64,000 bases of DNA from an uncultured Clostridia bacterium (GTDB lineage Bacteria > Bacillota > Clostridia > Oscillospirales > Acutalibacteraceae): NCBI GenBank assembly GCA_947166625.1, contig CAMVEX010000008.1, positions 37,164 to 101,163 on the forward strand. The letters are read 5' to 3'. Under the pieces are notes generated by a model that was not told the origin of the DNA, did not search any database, and was given only the letters and a program-made list of their open reading frames with translations. The translations under genes and the position numbers were made by a program. Below are positions 15,647 through 23,822 of the stretch, piece after piece (position 1 is the stretch's first letter; each line of letters opens with the position of its first letter).

Positions 15647-16416
15647 TGGGCGGAATGCTCTATAAAGATTTTACGGCCGTAAAAGGCAAAAGGATTCTGA
15701 TAATCCTGTCAGCCGCAACGCTGGTTTTCCTGATTTTGCGCTTTGCGTTTCCGGGCTCGGATTTGAGTGAAACAGCGAAAGGCACAGCATCATTTGAATT
15801 CAGCGGAGATTTCTTCCTGTGGGCGCTTCCGCTTTTGGAAGCGACGGTGTTTTTCGGCCTTCCGTCGGTATTGATCAAGGGGCTCATCGCTCAGGATGAG
15901 AAAAACAAAATAATGGCTTTCACAAAATCACTTCCGTTCGGAAAAAGCAGTTATATCGCCTCCAAATATGTCTTTTTGGGTGTTACGGTTTATGCGGCGC
16001 TGTCTGTTTCGATAATCTGGTGTGAAATTTATTTTTCGCGCTCGGGAGACAACGGTTTTTCGGATATTGTGGAAACTCTACGCTCATTTTTGATTATCCT
16101 TGCAAGCGCATCGCTTCTTATCTCCGGAATCGAACTGCCGTTTTTCCTCTCCCTCGGGAGCAGAAGGGCGGTCGGTGTGAAAACCGCCGTGCTTGAATTG
16201 CTTTTTCTCTTTGTAATAGGTTGGTTCTTTTTCGGAAATCTCGATGTGTTTGAGAATTTAGATATTTTTAAGCTGACGGAGTGGGCACAAAATCATGAAT
16301 TTGAGATAAATATTATGGTCGTTCTCTGCCCTGTCATCGCTTTGACTCTGTATTTTCTCTCTTACAAGCTGACCTGCTTGATAAACAGAAACAGGGAGGC
16401 GGATATTGATGGATAA
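15646..16416 (+). CDS. ABC-2 type permease, second subunit
   Basis: 256 residues with about six helices, starting at ATG inside the TGATG junction. The N-terminus MGGMLYKDFTAVKGKRILII is the usual lead-in of ABC-2 membrane proteins. The end overlaps the CPBP gene by eight bases. Together with the preceding permease it should form the membrane channel of the exporter. Confidence 0.85.
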   Translation: MGGMLYKDFTAVKGKRILIILSAATLVFLILRFAFPGSDLSETAKGTASFEFSGDFFLWALPLLEATVFFGLPSVLIKGLIAQDEKNKIMAFTKSLPFGKSSYIASKYVFLGVTVYAALSVSIIWCEIYFSRSGDNGFSDIVETLRSFLIILASASLLISGIELPFFLSLGSRRAVGVKTAVLELLFLFVIGWFFFGNLDVFENLDIFKLTEWAQNHEFEINIMVVLCPVIALTLYFLSYKLTCLINRNREADIDG

Positions 16417-17323
16417 CAATCAAAGAAAAGCCGAAATAAAGAGTCTGCTGATCTATCTCGGGATCACCTTTGCCGTTTCATGGGCGATGTTTTTCCTGTT
16501 CCTTATCTCCGGAAACAGATTATTCGATGAGAGCGGCGGAATGAGCGGAGTAGGCAATCTTATCTGCACTTTCGGTATGCTCTGCCCTGCGGCAGGCGCA
16601 ATCATTACAAGATCCATAACAAAAGAGGGTCACAGCCTCAGCGGTGAAAACTCGCTGATGCTCGGCATAGACCTGAAAAACGGGAAAATCGTCTTTTATT
16701 TAATTGCCGTTTTTCTGCCGTGGATTTATACAGAGCTCGGGAATCTCCTTAAAATTATCATTCAGCCGGGCTGCTTTGACAGAGAATTTTTCAAAACTGC
16801 CGTTTCCGATATCCGCGGCGCGTATATGTTCCCGCTGATGGCATTCGTCTCCGGAGTGTTTTTCTCCATTGGCGGGCTCGGCGAGGAACTCGGCTGGCGA
16901 GGCTATATGATGCCGAAGCTTACAGACCTCTTTGGCTTTACAAAATCTGCGATTATCGGCGGGATCATTTGGGGAATATGGCACTGGCCTCTTACTTATG
17001 CGGGGCATAATTTCGGGACGGACTATAAAGGATACCCCTGGGCGGGCTTTGCGGGGATGGTGTTTCTCTGTGTGATCATGGGGATTATGCTGAGTTTTGT
17101 GACCCTGAAAACCGGCTCAGTCTGGCCCGCGGCAATAATGCACGCGGTAAACAACGCCTCCCCCTCGATTTTGCAGTTTTTCATCAATCCCGAAAAAGTC
17201 AAAGGGATGATGAGCAACAGCGCGGTGTCATTTTTTATTCACTTCATTCCTCTTATGATAATATCCGTTTTTGTTTGCATTGCCCAAAACCGCAAAATAA
17301 AATCACCGAAAAAGCGCAAGTGA
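16409..17323 (+). CDS. CPBP-family intramembrane protease (CAAX/Abi type)
   Basis: 304 residues, multi-pass membrane protein from ATG at 16409 (GGGAGGCGG upstream). Motif 1 is GEELGWRGY, motif 2 is WGIWHWPLTYAGHN and motif 3 is MHAVNNA, the three glutamate/histidine motifs of the family, so it is probably catalytically intact. Last gene of the YtrA-controlled operon. CPBP proteins linked to ABC exporters often act in bacteriocin processing or self-immunity; that role is inference from context. Confidence 0.9.
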   Translation: MDNNQRKAEIKSLLIYLGITFAVSWAMFFLFLISGNRLFDESGGMSGVGNLICTFGMLCPAAGAIITRSITKEGHSLSGENSLMLGIDLKNGKIVFYLIAVFLPWIYTELGNLLKIIIQPGCFDREFFKTAVSDIRGAYMFPLMAFVSGVFFSIGGLGEELGWRGYMMPKLTDLFGFTKSAIIGGIIWGIWHWPLTYAGHNFGTDYKGYPWAGFAGMVFLCVIMGIMLSFVTLKTGSVWPAAIMHAVNNASPSILQFFINPEKVKGMMSNSAVSFFIHFIPLMIISVFVCIAQNRKIKSPKKRK

Positions 17324-17369
17324 AAACCGGATATGTTTTCATATAAACAATTTTCCGATCAAAAACACT

Positions 17370-17402
17370 AACCCGGACCGATTTAACAAATCGGTCCGGG
17401 TT
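17370..17402. terminator. Strong bidirectional terminator
   Basis: AACCCGGACCGATTT and its exact complement AAATCGGTCCGGGTT flank AAC, a perfect 15-bp stem. It sits between convergent CPBP and hypA genes and can serve both. Confidence 0.85.
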
Positions 17403-17430
17403 CATATATTGATATTTGCTTACGGGAATT

Positions 17431-17799
17431 TTATTCCTCTGTTTCCTCCTGCTCAAACACGGCGGAAATATCTTTGATGATCACCTGATCGCCTGTTAAA
17501 AGATATGTTTCCGGGCTGCCGCAGTGGGGGCATTTTTTGCCGTATTCGGTCGTGCGGTAGGTTTCGCCGCAGGCGCGGCAATAGGTCCTGCCCTCGATTA
17601 TTATCATTTCAAGCTCGGCTTCACGGAGATATTCCGTCTTTTTTTTAGCCCAGTTGAAAGCGTCGAGAAACAGCTCCGGCACGATGGTGCTCACTTCGCC
17701 TATTTCCATCGTGATCCCGGCGACCGATTGAGCTTTGTTTTCGGCGGCGATTTTATCCACCTGCTCAACGACATTCATTACTATACCGAGTTCGTGCAT
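17431..17799 (-). CDS. hypA: HypA-type nickel metallochaperone
   Basis: 122 residues from the ATG at 17799, which restores the family N-terminus MHELGIV; His2 with the amino terminus binds nickel. A longer frame start lacks this. The zinc site is YCRACGE...KCPHCGS, two CxxC pairs, residues ~73-94. The C-terminus is acidic (VFEQEETEE). The gene begins five bases after the stop of the large flavoprotein gene, so it is the last member of a five-gene operon. HypA normally delivers nickel to hydrogenase or urease; neither is encoded in this window. Confidence 0.92.
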   Translation of the reverse strand: MHELGIVMNVVEQVDKIAAENKAQSVAGITMEIGEVSTIVPELFLDAFNWAKKKTEYLREAELEMIIIEGRTYCRACGETYRTTEYGKKCPHCGSPETYLLTGDQVIIKDISAVFEQEETEE

Positions 17800-17804
17800 A
17801 ATTC

Positions 17805-20663
17805 TCAGCCCTTTTGAGCTCTTTTCCACTCTTTGCGCTTCTCACGCATGATCTTTGCCTCTTCGGAGCCGGAATTTGCGATGATCTTACCGAGCCTTGA
17901 AATCTCATATTTCATAAGGCCCGTGACCTTATCCTCGGCTACGCGCATATCGGAGCATTTGGGATTGTCTCTGACAAGGTGGATGGCGTCAAACTGACAT
18001 TTTGTGGTACACAGACCGCAGCCGATACACAGATTCGGGTCAACATAAGAGGCGCCGCACGAGAGACATCTTGCGGTTTCGGTCTTGACCTGCTCCTCGG
18101 TGAGGGTGAGGTGAAGATCCTTATATGACATTCTGTGGTCTTCGGAATCATCCATACCCGCTTCCTGCCTGCCGGCTTTGTCATAATCGGGGAAGGATAT
18201 ATCGTCTTTATCGAGAGGAGTGTAGGCGCGCCTGTTTCTGCCGATAGTCATATCGGCTTTGGGTCTTACGAAGCGGTGAAGGCTTTCCGCCGCCTCGTGG
18301 CCTGCCGCAATGGCGTCTATAACGAATTTGGGGCCCGTGTAAACATCGCCGCCCACAAATATATCTTCCTCAGCGGTCTGATAGGTGAATTTATCGGCTA
18401 CGGGATAGTTGCCGTGCCAGAATTCGACCTTTGTTCCTTCGAGAAGCTTGCCCCATTCAATGGTCTGACCTATGGCGAATACTATCTTATCCGCCTTGAC
18501 CTCGATAGTATCGTTTTCATCATATTCGGGGGCAAATTTACCGTTTGCGTCATAGACGGAGACACAGCGCTTGAATACGATCCCGGTTACCTTGCCCGAA
18601 TCATCGGTGAGCACCTCTTTGGGACCCCAGCCGTTGCAGATCTCGATATCCTCCTCAAGGGTCTCGGCTATCTCCTGCTTGGTGGCGGGCATAATATCGC
18701 GGGATTCGAGAGAAAACATTTTTACGCTTGAGGCTTTGAGACGGTGAGCGTTTCTCGCGCAGTCAACCGCGACATTGCCGCCGCCGACGACCACTACATC
18801 GCCGGTGAAGTCTTCTCTCTTCTCATAGCTCTTGCGCAGATAAGAAACGGCGATATCGGTGCCTTCGGCGTCATCATTCGCCACACCGGGGCGTCTGCCG
18901 CCCTGGCAGCCGATGGCGATATAAAATGCCTTGTAGCCCTGCTTGCGAAGCTCATCAATGGTGACGTCCTCGCCGACATTGACGCCGCATTTGATCTCGA
19001 CGCCGAGCTTGCGTAAAACATCTATCTCAGCCTCGATAACATCCTTTTCGAGCTTGTAGCTCGGGATGCCGTAGGTGAGCATACCGCCGGGAGCGGGATT
19101 CTTTTCAAATACCGTGGGTGTATAGCCCATTTCCGCAAGATAATATGCGGCGGAAAGGCCTGCGGGGCCGCCGCCTATAATGGCTATCTTATCATCCCAT
19201 TTGCCGTAAACGGACTGGACCGTCTTTTCGGGTACATAGCGGTCTTCGCTTCTGAGCTCGAGGTCGGCAACGAATTTTTTAACTGCGTCAATTGAAACGG
19301 GAGAATCCACAAGGCCTCTCGTGCAGGCGTCTTCGCATCTCTTGTTGCAGACGCGGCCGCAGACCGAGGGGAAGGGATTTTCCGTCTTTATCATAGCGAG
19401 AGCCTCGCGGTATTTACCGTCACGCGCGAGCTTGAGATAAGCCTGAATGGGCACATGTGCGGGGCAGGCAGCCTTACACGGAGCGCTTCCCTGAGAATAT
19501 GTGTTTGACATCACCTTGGTGTCGCGGTAATTCTCATCCCAGGCGTATTCGCCCCAGCGCACCTTATCGGGAAGAATGGCGTGCTTATACTTAACGGGGG
19601 AGCCGTCTTTCTTACAGAGCTTCTGGCCGAGCTTGACAGCGCCTGCCGGGCAGATTTCGACACACTTGCCGCAGGCGACGCATTTTTCACGGTCAACCTT
19701 TGAAGTGTATGCGCTTCTTGAAAGATAGGGGGTATTAAAGAGCATCGAAGTCCTGAGCGCGTTGCAGATACGGACATTGCAGTTGCAAATATCGAAAATC
19801 TTGTTTTCGCCGTCGATATTCGTTATCTGATGGACATAGCCGTTCTTTTCCGCGAGCTCAAATATCTCGAGCGCACGCTCCTTGGTGATATAATGGGCGC
19901 GGTGAGTTTCAACGGCATAATCCGCCATATCGCCGAGCTGGACGCACCAATCGTTGCAGTCATCGGTACAGCCCTCGTCGAGCATCGCTCTCGATGCTCT
20001 GCACGAGCAGATACCGGCGGCGATGTGGCCGTCATATTTCTCGAGCCAGTATGAAATCTTTTCGAGAGAAATGGCTTCCTGCTGAGCGTTTATCGCCTGC
20101 TCAACGGGGATAACGTGCATGCCTATGCCCATACCGCCGGGGGCGACCATGTGGGTAATGCCGGCAAGAGGAATGTAGGTCATTCTCTCAAAAAAGCTTG
20201 TTACCGCGGGATTCTTTTCGATACGGTCAAGCGAGGAGTTGAAAAGCTCCGCCGAGCCGGGCACGAAGAAGGGCAGCCTGTATCTCTTGATTTTGGGAGC
20301 ATCCTTTATCGGATGATCGTCTTTGAGATTATGAGTGTAGTTGTCGCCGTAATCATATTCGATGATACCGATGACGGACATCTGCTCGTAGATCTCTTCA
20401 AGATGCTTCGGATCAACGCCCTTGTGAAGCTTGATAAGATCATCAAGAGTGTAATGTTTGCGAAGTTTCATCTTGTTGCACAGATCCACCATTTCGGGGG
20501 TAAGGACCTCGCGAAGACCCCAGTATTCGGGATCGTCGGCGGTAACTCCGCCGATTTTATGGACCACGACGTCGGTGATTTTTTTACCGAGCTTTATGTA
20601 GTTTTTCTGAACGTCTTTTTCATTCTGATATTTGCTTTTTACGGCTTTGCTTTGTGGAAGCAT
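17805..20663 (-). CDS. Large iron-sulfur flavoprotein, GltD-like oxidoreductase with extra N-terminal domain
   Basis: 952 residues, cytoplasmic. In order: a ~320-residue N-terminal domain with unusual cysteine clusters (CSCR at 219-222; Cys232, 236, 240; CNCNVRIC at 293-300); a 4Fe-4S ferredoxin site (CVACGKCVEIC, 328-338); a GltD-type FeS lead-in (PCKAACPAHVPIQAYLKLA at 396; CGRVCNKRCEDAC at 435-447); an FAD fold (IAIIGGGPAGLSAAYYLA, ~493); an NAD(P) fold (VVVVGGGNVAVDCA, ~640); and a C-terminal ferredoxin (CIGCGLCTTKC, ~880). Electrons probably pass between NAD(P)H and the FeS chain. The substrate of the N-terminal domain is unknown. Encoded between hypB and hypA. Confidence 0.85.
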   Translation of the reverse strand: MLPQSKAVKSKYQNEKDVQKNYIKLGKKITDVVVHKIGGVTADDPEYWGLREVLTPEMVDLCNKMKLRKHYTLDDLIKLHKGVDPKHLEEIYEQMSVIGIIEYDYGDNYTHNLKDDHPIKDAPKIKRYRLPFFVPGSAELFNSSLDRIEKNPAVTSFFERMTYIPLAGITHMVAPGGMGIGMHVIPVEQAINAQQEAISLEKISYWLEKYDGHIAAGICSCRASRAMLDEGCTDDCNDWCVQLGDMADYAVETHRAHYITKERALEIFELAEKNGYVHQITNIDGENKIFDICNCNVRICNALRTSMLFNTPYLSRSAYTSKVDREKCVACGKCVEICPAGAVKLGQKLCKKDGSPVKYKHAILPDKVRWGEYAWDENYRDTKVMSNTYSQGSAPCKAACPAHVPIQAYLKLARDGKYREALAMIKTENPFPSVCGRVCNKRCEDACTRGLVDSPVSIDAVKKFVADLELRSEDRYVPEKTVQSVYGKWDDKIAIIGGGPAGLSAAYYLAEMGYTPTVFEKNPAPGGMLTYGIPSYKLEKDVIEAEIDVLRKLGVEIKCGVNVGEDVTIDELRKQGYKAFYIAIGCQGGRRPGVANDDAEGTDIAVSYLRKSYEKREDFTGDVVVVGGGNVAVDCARNAHRLKASSVKMFSLESRDIMPATKQEIAETLEEDIEICNGWGPKEVLTDDSGKVTGIVFKRCVSVYDANGKFAPEYDENDTIEVKADKIVFAIGQTIEWGKLLEGTKVEFWHGNYPVADKFTYQTAEEDIFVGGDVYTGPKFVIDAIAAGHEAAESLHRFVRPKADMTIGRNRRAYTPLDKDDISFPDYDKAGRQEAGMDDSEDHRMSYKDLHLTLTEEQVKTETARCLSCGASYVDPNLCIGCGLCTTKCQFDAIHLVRDNPKCSDMRVAEDKVTGLMKYEISRLGKIIANSGSEEAKIMREKRKEWKRAQKG

Positions 20664-20667
20664 ATAT

Positions 20668-21330
20668 TCACCTCACGGATAGTTTGCGGATAAACCAGTT
20701 TATCAGTTCATCCATATTTTCGCCGGTTTTTGCGGAAACAGCAATAACCGAGGCGCCGGCGTTCCTTGCTTTGATATATTCTCTGCATTCCGCCATATCG
20801 AATCTGAAATAGGGCAGAGCGTCGATCTTGCTGATAACGGCGAGCTCGCTCTTTTCAAAAACGAGCGGATATTTGAGCGGCTTGTCGTTGCCCTCCGGCA
20901 CGGAGAGGATGACCATATCAACGGTCGCCCCCGTGTCATATTCGGCGGGGCAGACGAGGTTGCCCACATTCTCGAGGAATATGAGATCGAGCCCTTCGCC
21001 GAGCTCCGAGAGCCCCTGACGGGTCATATCCGCGTCAAGATGGCACATACCGCCGGTATGGAGCTGGACGGAGCGGACCCCCGTTTTTTCCGCAACGGTC
21101 ACCGCGTCCTTATCGGAATCTATATCCGCCTCCATCACGCCTATGTTGAAGGAATCCTTCAGGGCGTTGATGAGAGCGACGAGAAGGGTCGTTTTCCCGC
21201 TGCCGGGCGACGACATGACGTTAACGAGGCAGGTGCCCTTTTTGCGAAGCTCATCACGGAGCATCGCGGCACGGGCGTCATTATCCTCAAATACGCTTTT
21301 TTGCAAAAGAATCGTTTTAACCTGCTGCAT
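20668..21330 (-). CDS. hypB: HypB-like GTPase, copy 1
   Basis: 220 residues from ATG at 21330; TTG two codons upstream directly abuts the preceding stop. P-loop SSPGSGKTT, metal-site motif GGMCHLDADM with adjacent Cys-His, and the HypB signature ENVGNLVCPAEYD with the second metal Cys. Switch and base motifs are present, but the guanine-specificity motif reads SKID instead of NKxD. There is no N-terminal His-rich stretch or CxxCGC motif. Probably inserts nickel with HypA. It is a clear paralogue of the gene at 22816. Confidence 0.9.
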   Translation of the reverse strand: MQQVKTILLQKSVFEDNDARAAMLRDELRKKGTCLVNVMSSPGSGKTTLLVALINALKDSFNIGVMEADIDSDKDAVTVAEKTGVRSVQLHTGGMCHLDADMTRQGLSELGEGLDLIFLENVGNLVCPAEYDTGATVDMVILSVPEGNDKPLKYPLVFEKSELAVISKIDALPYFRFDMAECREYIKARNAGASVIAVSAKTGENMDELINWFIRKLSVR

Positions 21331-21336
21331 AGTCAA

Positions 21337-22794
21337 TCAAAAGAATCTGCCGATGATATCTTTACTCGCGGCGCAGGTGTCTTCCATATCGCCGAAGGAG
21401 ATTATCTCACCCGCGTAATAGGTGTTGAGGTTGCCCTGGAGGGCTTCAAGCCTGTCATACCAGCCGTCTGCATAATCCTTGGAGGAAACGTGCGGGCAGT
21501 AGTAAACTTCCTGAGCGAAGAGCTTCTCTTTGATGGGGAAGCCGACCTTCTTCATATCCTCATCCATGGTCTTCATCACGGTATCATAATCGACATCGGG
21601 TGTGCCGGTATGGTTTGCGAGGGCATAGACGGTCGCGGGGCAGTCTCTGTCAAGATGCTGCCATCTGTTGTAATAAACCATTGCGTGGCCGAGCCTTTCG
21701 GGCACCATATTATCGACCATATAGCCTGAGATGTTGGGGCTCTTGCCGGGCTCGAAGGTGGCGATATAATCGCAGTATCTTTCGTGAATGATCTTGCCGA
21801 AGAGCTCTTTTTCCTCTGCGGTGGCGTCGGCGTAATCCTTGAAATAATCGAGAGGAGTGGTGACGATGAGTTTATCGAAGGTCTCGGTGGATTCCTCGCC
21901 GTTTTTCCTTACGGTCACATTCACCTTGCCGTCGGGGCGCTCGACCTTGACTACCTCTGTTTCAAGCACTGCGGGGTGCTTGAGCTTCTTATTGACGCAC
22001 TCATAGATCTCCTGAGTGCCGTCCTGCCAGGTCCAGAGCTTCATGTTGACGAATTCGAGAGCGGTGGTAACGTCGAGATATTTCATTACGAGCGCGGCGG
22101 GGATCTCATCAAAGAAGCCGTAGCCGAATGAGGTGAAGGGGGCGATCCAGATCCTCTGAACTTCCTCTACTCCGTTGAGCTTGCAAAATTCAGAGAAGGG
22201 CAGAGCAAGATCTTTGAGATTCGGGTTTGTGCCTTTGATATAGTTGGGGAACGAAGTCTCTTTTGTGGCGCCGCAGTAGCCGTCAACGCCCTTGGAAATT
22301 CCGTAATATTCGCCCTTCGCAACGCCGATATGGCCGTAGCAGTCATAGCCGGCATATTTGGTCTTCATAAGCTCGTTGAGCTTTTTCATCTGCTTTTTGA
22401 GTTTGAGCAGCTTGAGGGTCTTTTTTATTGAAAAATTGACTTTGGGCTCAAAGGGATGATCCACGGTTCCGTCAAGATTGCGGAATTCTCTTCTCATATT
22501 GGGCTCGCCCTTTTTGAAATCGGGGCCCTTGTGATAATAGCCGCCGAATTCTTCCATCTCGCTGACCGCGTGATAGGTGATGGCGCCCATGATAGCGCCG
22601 GTCTCGAAGCTTCTCTCTTCCTCAACGCCGTTGTGCTTGACCTTGAGTTTGGGTGACCAGCATTTGCCGCCGACTTTGTTGAGCTTCTCATAGATCACAT
22701 AGTCGGAGTACCCCTTCTTTTCGAGATACATTGCGCAGGAAAGACCTGCGGGGCCCGCGCCGATGATACAGATTTTTTCGTTTTTGTCAGCCAT
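21337..22794 (-). CDS. FAD-dependent amine-oxidase-like flavoprotein
   Basis: 485 residues. The N-terminal dinucleotide fold is ICIIGAGPAGLSCAMYLEKK, then an E-K-V-GGKCWS segment that continues FAD binding as in the amine oxidase / protoporphyrinogen oxidase superfamily. A late motif TYYAGEIISFGDMEDTCAAS closes the flavin pocket. It lies between the two hypB genes with gaps of about 7 and 21 bases, so it belongs to the same operon. The substrate is not predictable; a small amine, fatty acid or pigment precursor are all possible within the superfamily. Confidence 0.82.
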   Translation of the reverse strand: MADKNEKICIIGAGPAGLSCAMYLEKKGYSDYVIYEKLNKVGGKCWSPKLKVKHNGVEEERSFETGAIMGAITYHAVSEMEEFGGYYHKGPDFKKGEPNMRREFRNLDGTVDHPFEPKVNFSIKKTLKLLKLKKQMKKLNELMKTKYAGYDCYGHIGVAKGEYYGISKGVDGYCGATKETSFPNYIKGTNPNLKDLALPFSEFCKLNGVEEVQRIWIAPFTSFGYGFFDEIPAALVMKYLDVTTALEFVNMKLWTWQDGTQEIYECVNKKLKHPAVLETEVVKVERPDGKVNVTVRKNGEESTETFDKLIVTTPLDYFKDYADATAEEKELFGKIIHERYCDYIATFEPGKSPNISGYMVDNMVPERLGHAMVYYNRWQHLDRDCPATVYALANHTGTPDVDYDTVMKTMDEDMKKVGFPIKEKLFAQEVYYCPHVSSKDYADGWYDRLEALQGNLNTYYAGEIISFGDMEDTCAASKDIIGRFF

Positions 22795-22815
22795 TGTGAC
22801 AATCTCCTCTCTATT

Positions 22816-23484
22816 TTAATCCTCACGGATTTTTTTGATTGCTTTATTTCTGATGAATTGCTCCAGAGCGTCGATGCCCTCCGAGCTCACGGCGGATGTA
22901 AAAAAGATTTCCGCCTTTTCATTGCGCTTTCTTATATTTTTTACGGCGTTTTCACGGCTGAAATCAAAGATTCCGGCAACGTCGAGCTTTGTGACGGCAA
23001 CTGCATTTGCCACCTCAAACATAAGCGGATATTTGAGCGGCTTGTCGTCGCCCTCGGGCACGCTCAGCAGCACCAAATTCATATCTGCGCCCGTGTCGAA
23101 TTCGGCGGGGCAGACGAGATTGCCCACATTCTCGAGGAATATGAGATCGAGCCCGTCGGTGCCGAGCGCCTCAAGCGCCTCAAGCGACATCTGGCAGGTT
23201 ATGTGGCACGCGCCCGCGGTGTGGATCTGGATCACTTTCGCACCCGTCTCGCGCTCTATGGTGAGAGCGTCTTTATCCGAATCGAGATCGGCCTCGATAA
23301 CGCCGATTTTGAAATCATCCGACAGGCGGGGGATCAGCTTTGAGAGAACGGTGGTCTTGCCCGCGCCGGGGGATGACATCAGATTGACATAAAAAATGCC
23401 CCCGTCATCAAGCAGAGCGCGAACTTCTTTTGCCCGTTCATTGTTTCGGGATATGATATCCTCTTTAATAGTAAAAATTTCCAT
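22816..23484 (-). CDS. hypB: HypB-like GTPase, copy 2, first gene of the operon
   Basis: 222 residues from ATG at 23484. P-loop SSPGAGKTT, metal motif AGACHITCQM, signature ENVGNLVCPAEFD; the base motif is TKLD, again lacking the usual Asn. It differs from copy 1 in the spacing Cys (HITC). There is no ribosome site, and the promoter -10 ends six bases before the ATG, which points to a leaderless mRNA. Upstream in-frame codons run through the promoter and are not a credible start. Two HypB paralogues in one operon are unusual. Confidence 0.88.
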   Translation of the reverse strand: MEIFTIKEDIISRNNERAKEVRALLDDGGIFYVNLMSSPGAGKTTVLSKLIPRLSDDFKIGVIEADLDSDKDALTIERETGAKVIQIHTAGACHITCQMSLEALEALGTDGLDLIFLENVGNLVCPAEFDTGADMNLVLLSVPEGDDKPLKYPLMFEVANAVAVTKLDVAGIFDFSRENAVKNIRKRNEKAEIFFTSAVSSEGIDALEQFIRNKAIKKIRED

Positions 23485-23490
23485 AAGGTT

Positions 23491-23519
23491 ATTATATAAA
23501 AATCTGAATAAAAAGTCAA
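23491..23519 (-). promoter_or_regulatory. Promoter giving a leaderless transcript of the hyp operon
   Basis: On the minus strand TTGACT (23519-23514), exact 17-base spacer, TATAAT (23496-23491), then AACCTT and ATG (23484). The predicted +1 falls on the A of the start codon. Confidence 0.75.
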
Positions 23520-23572
23520 CATAATGCCGAAAAATAAAAAACGGGAATTTGCGGCAGGCGGCAGGATTTCTA

Positions 23573-23601
23573 TTGATAATCGGATGAATTATTGGTATAA
23601 T
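23573..23601 (+). promoter_or_regulatory. Promoter of the zinc-ribbon peptide and downstream genes
   Basis: TTGATA (23573-23578), 17-base spacer, TATAAT (23596-23601). It diverges from the hyp operon promoter about 54 bases away. Confidence 0.65.
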
Positions 23602-23631
23602 TTTATATATTCCGATCCCGCGTTTGTCGGG

Positions 23632-23769
23632 ATGGATCCGCCCGCTGATCTTGAGCGAATGTACAGCGGCGCGAATGACAAGTATTGCAGGCAATGCGGA
23701 GCGAAACGGGAGAATAACGCGAAATTCTGCCCCGAATGCGGAGCAAAATTCGATCGGGACAAGCGGTGA
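23632..23769 (+). CDS. Zinc-ribbon microprotein
   Basis: 45 residues if started at ATG 23632, which lies 30 bases after a good -10 box; the same frame is open upstream but that part overlaps the promoter. The sequence is almost entirely a zinc ribbon: CRQCGAKRENNAKFCPECGA, two CxxC pairs. The ribosome site is weak (GTCGGG), and an inner ATG at 23665 is possible. It lies 53 bases before the metallo-beta-lactamase-fold gene. Function unknown. Confidence 0.5.
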   Translation: MDPPADLERMYSGANDKYCRQCGAKRENNAKFCPECGAKFDRDKR

Positions 23770-23822
23770 ATTGAATATTATCGCCGTAAACAAAAAAACG
23801 AAAGGGAAGCGTAACGGACTCT

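Noticed and set aside
21040..22131. Plus-strand frames opposite the hypB and flavoprotein genes
   Set aside because: They run antisense to well-supported genes and have no motifs or start signals.
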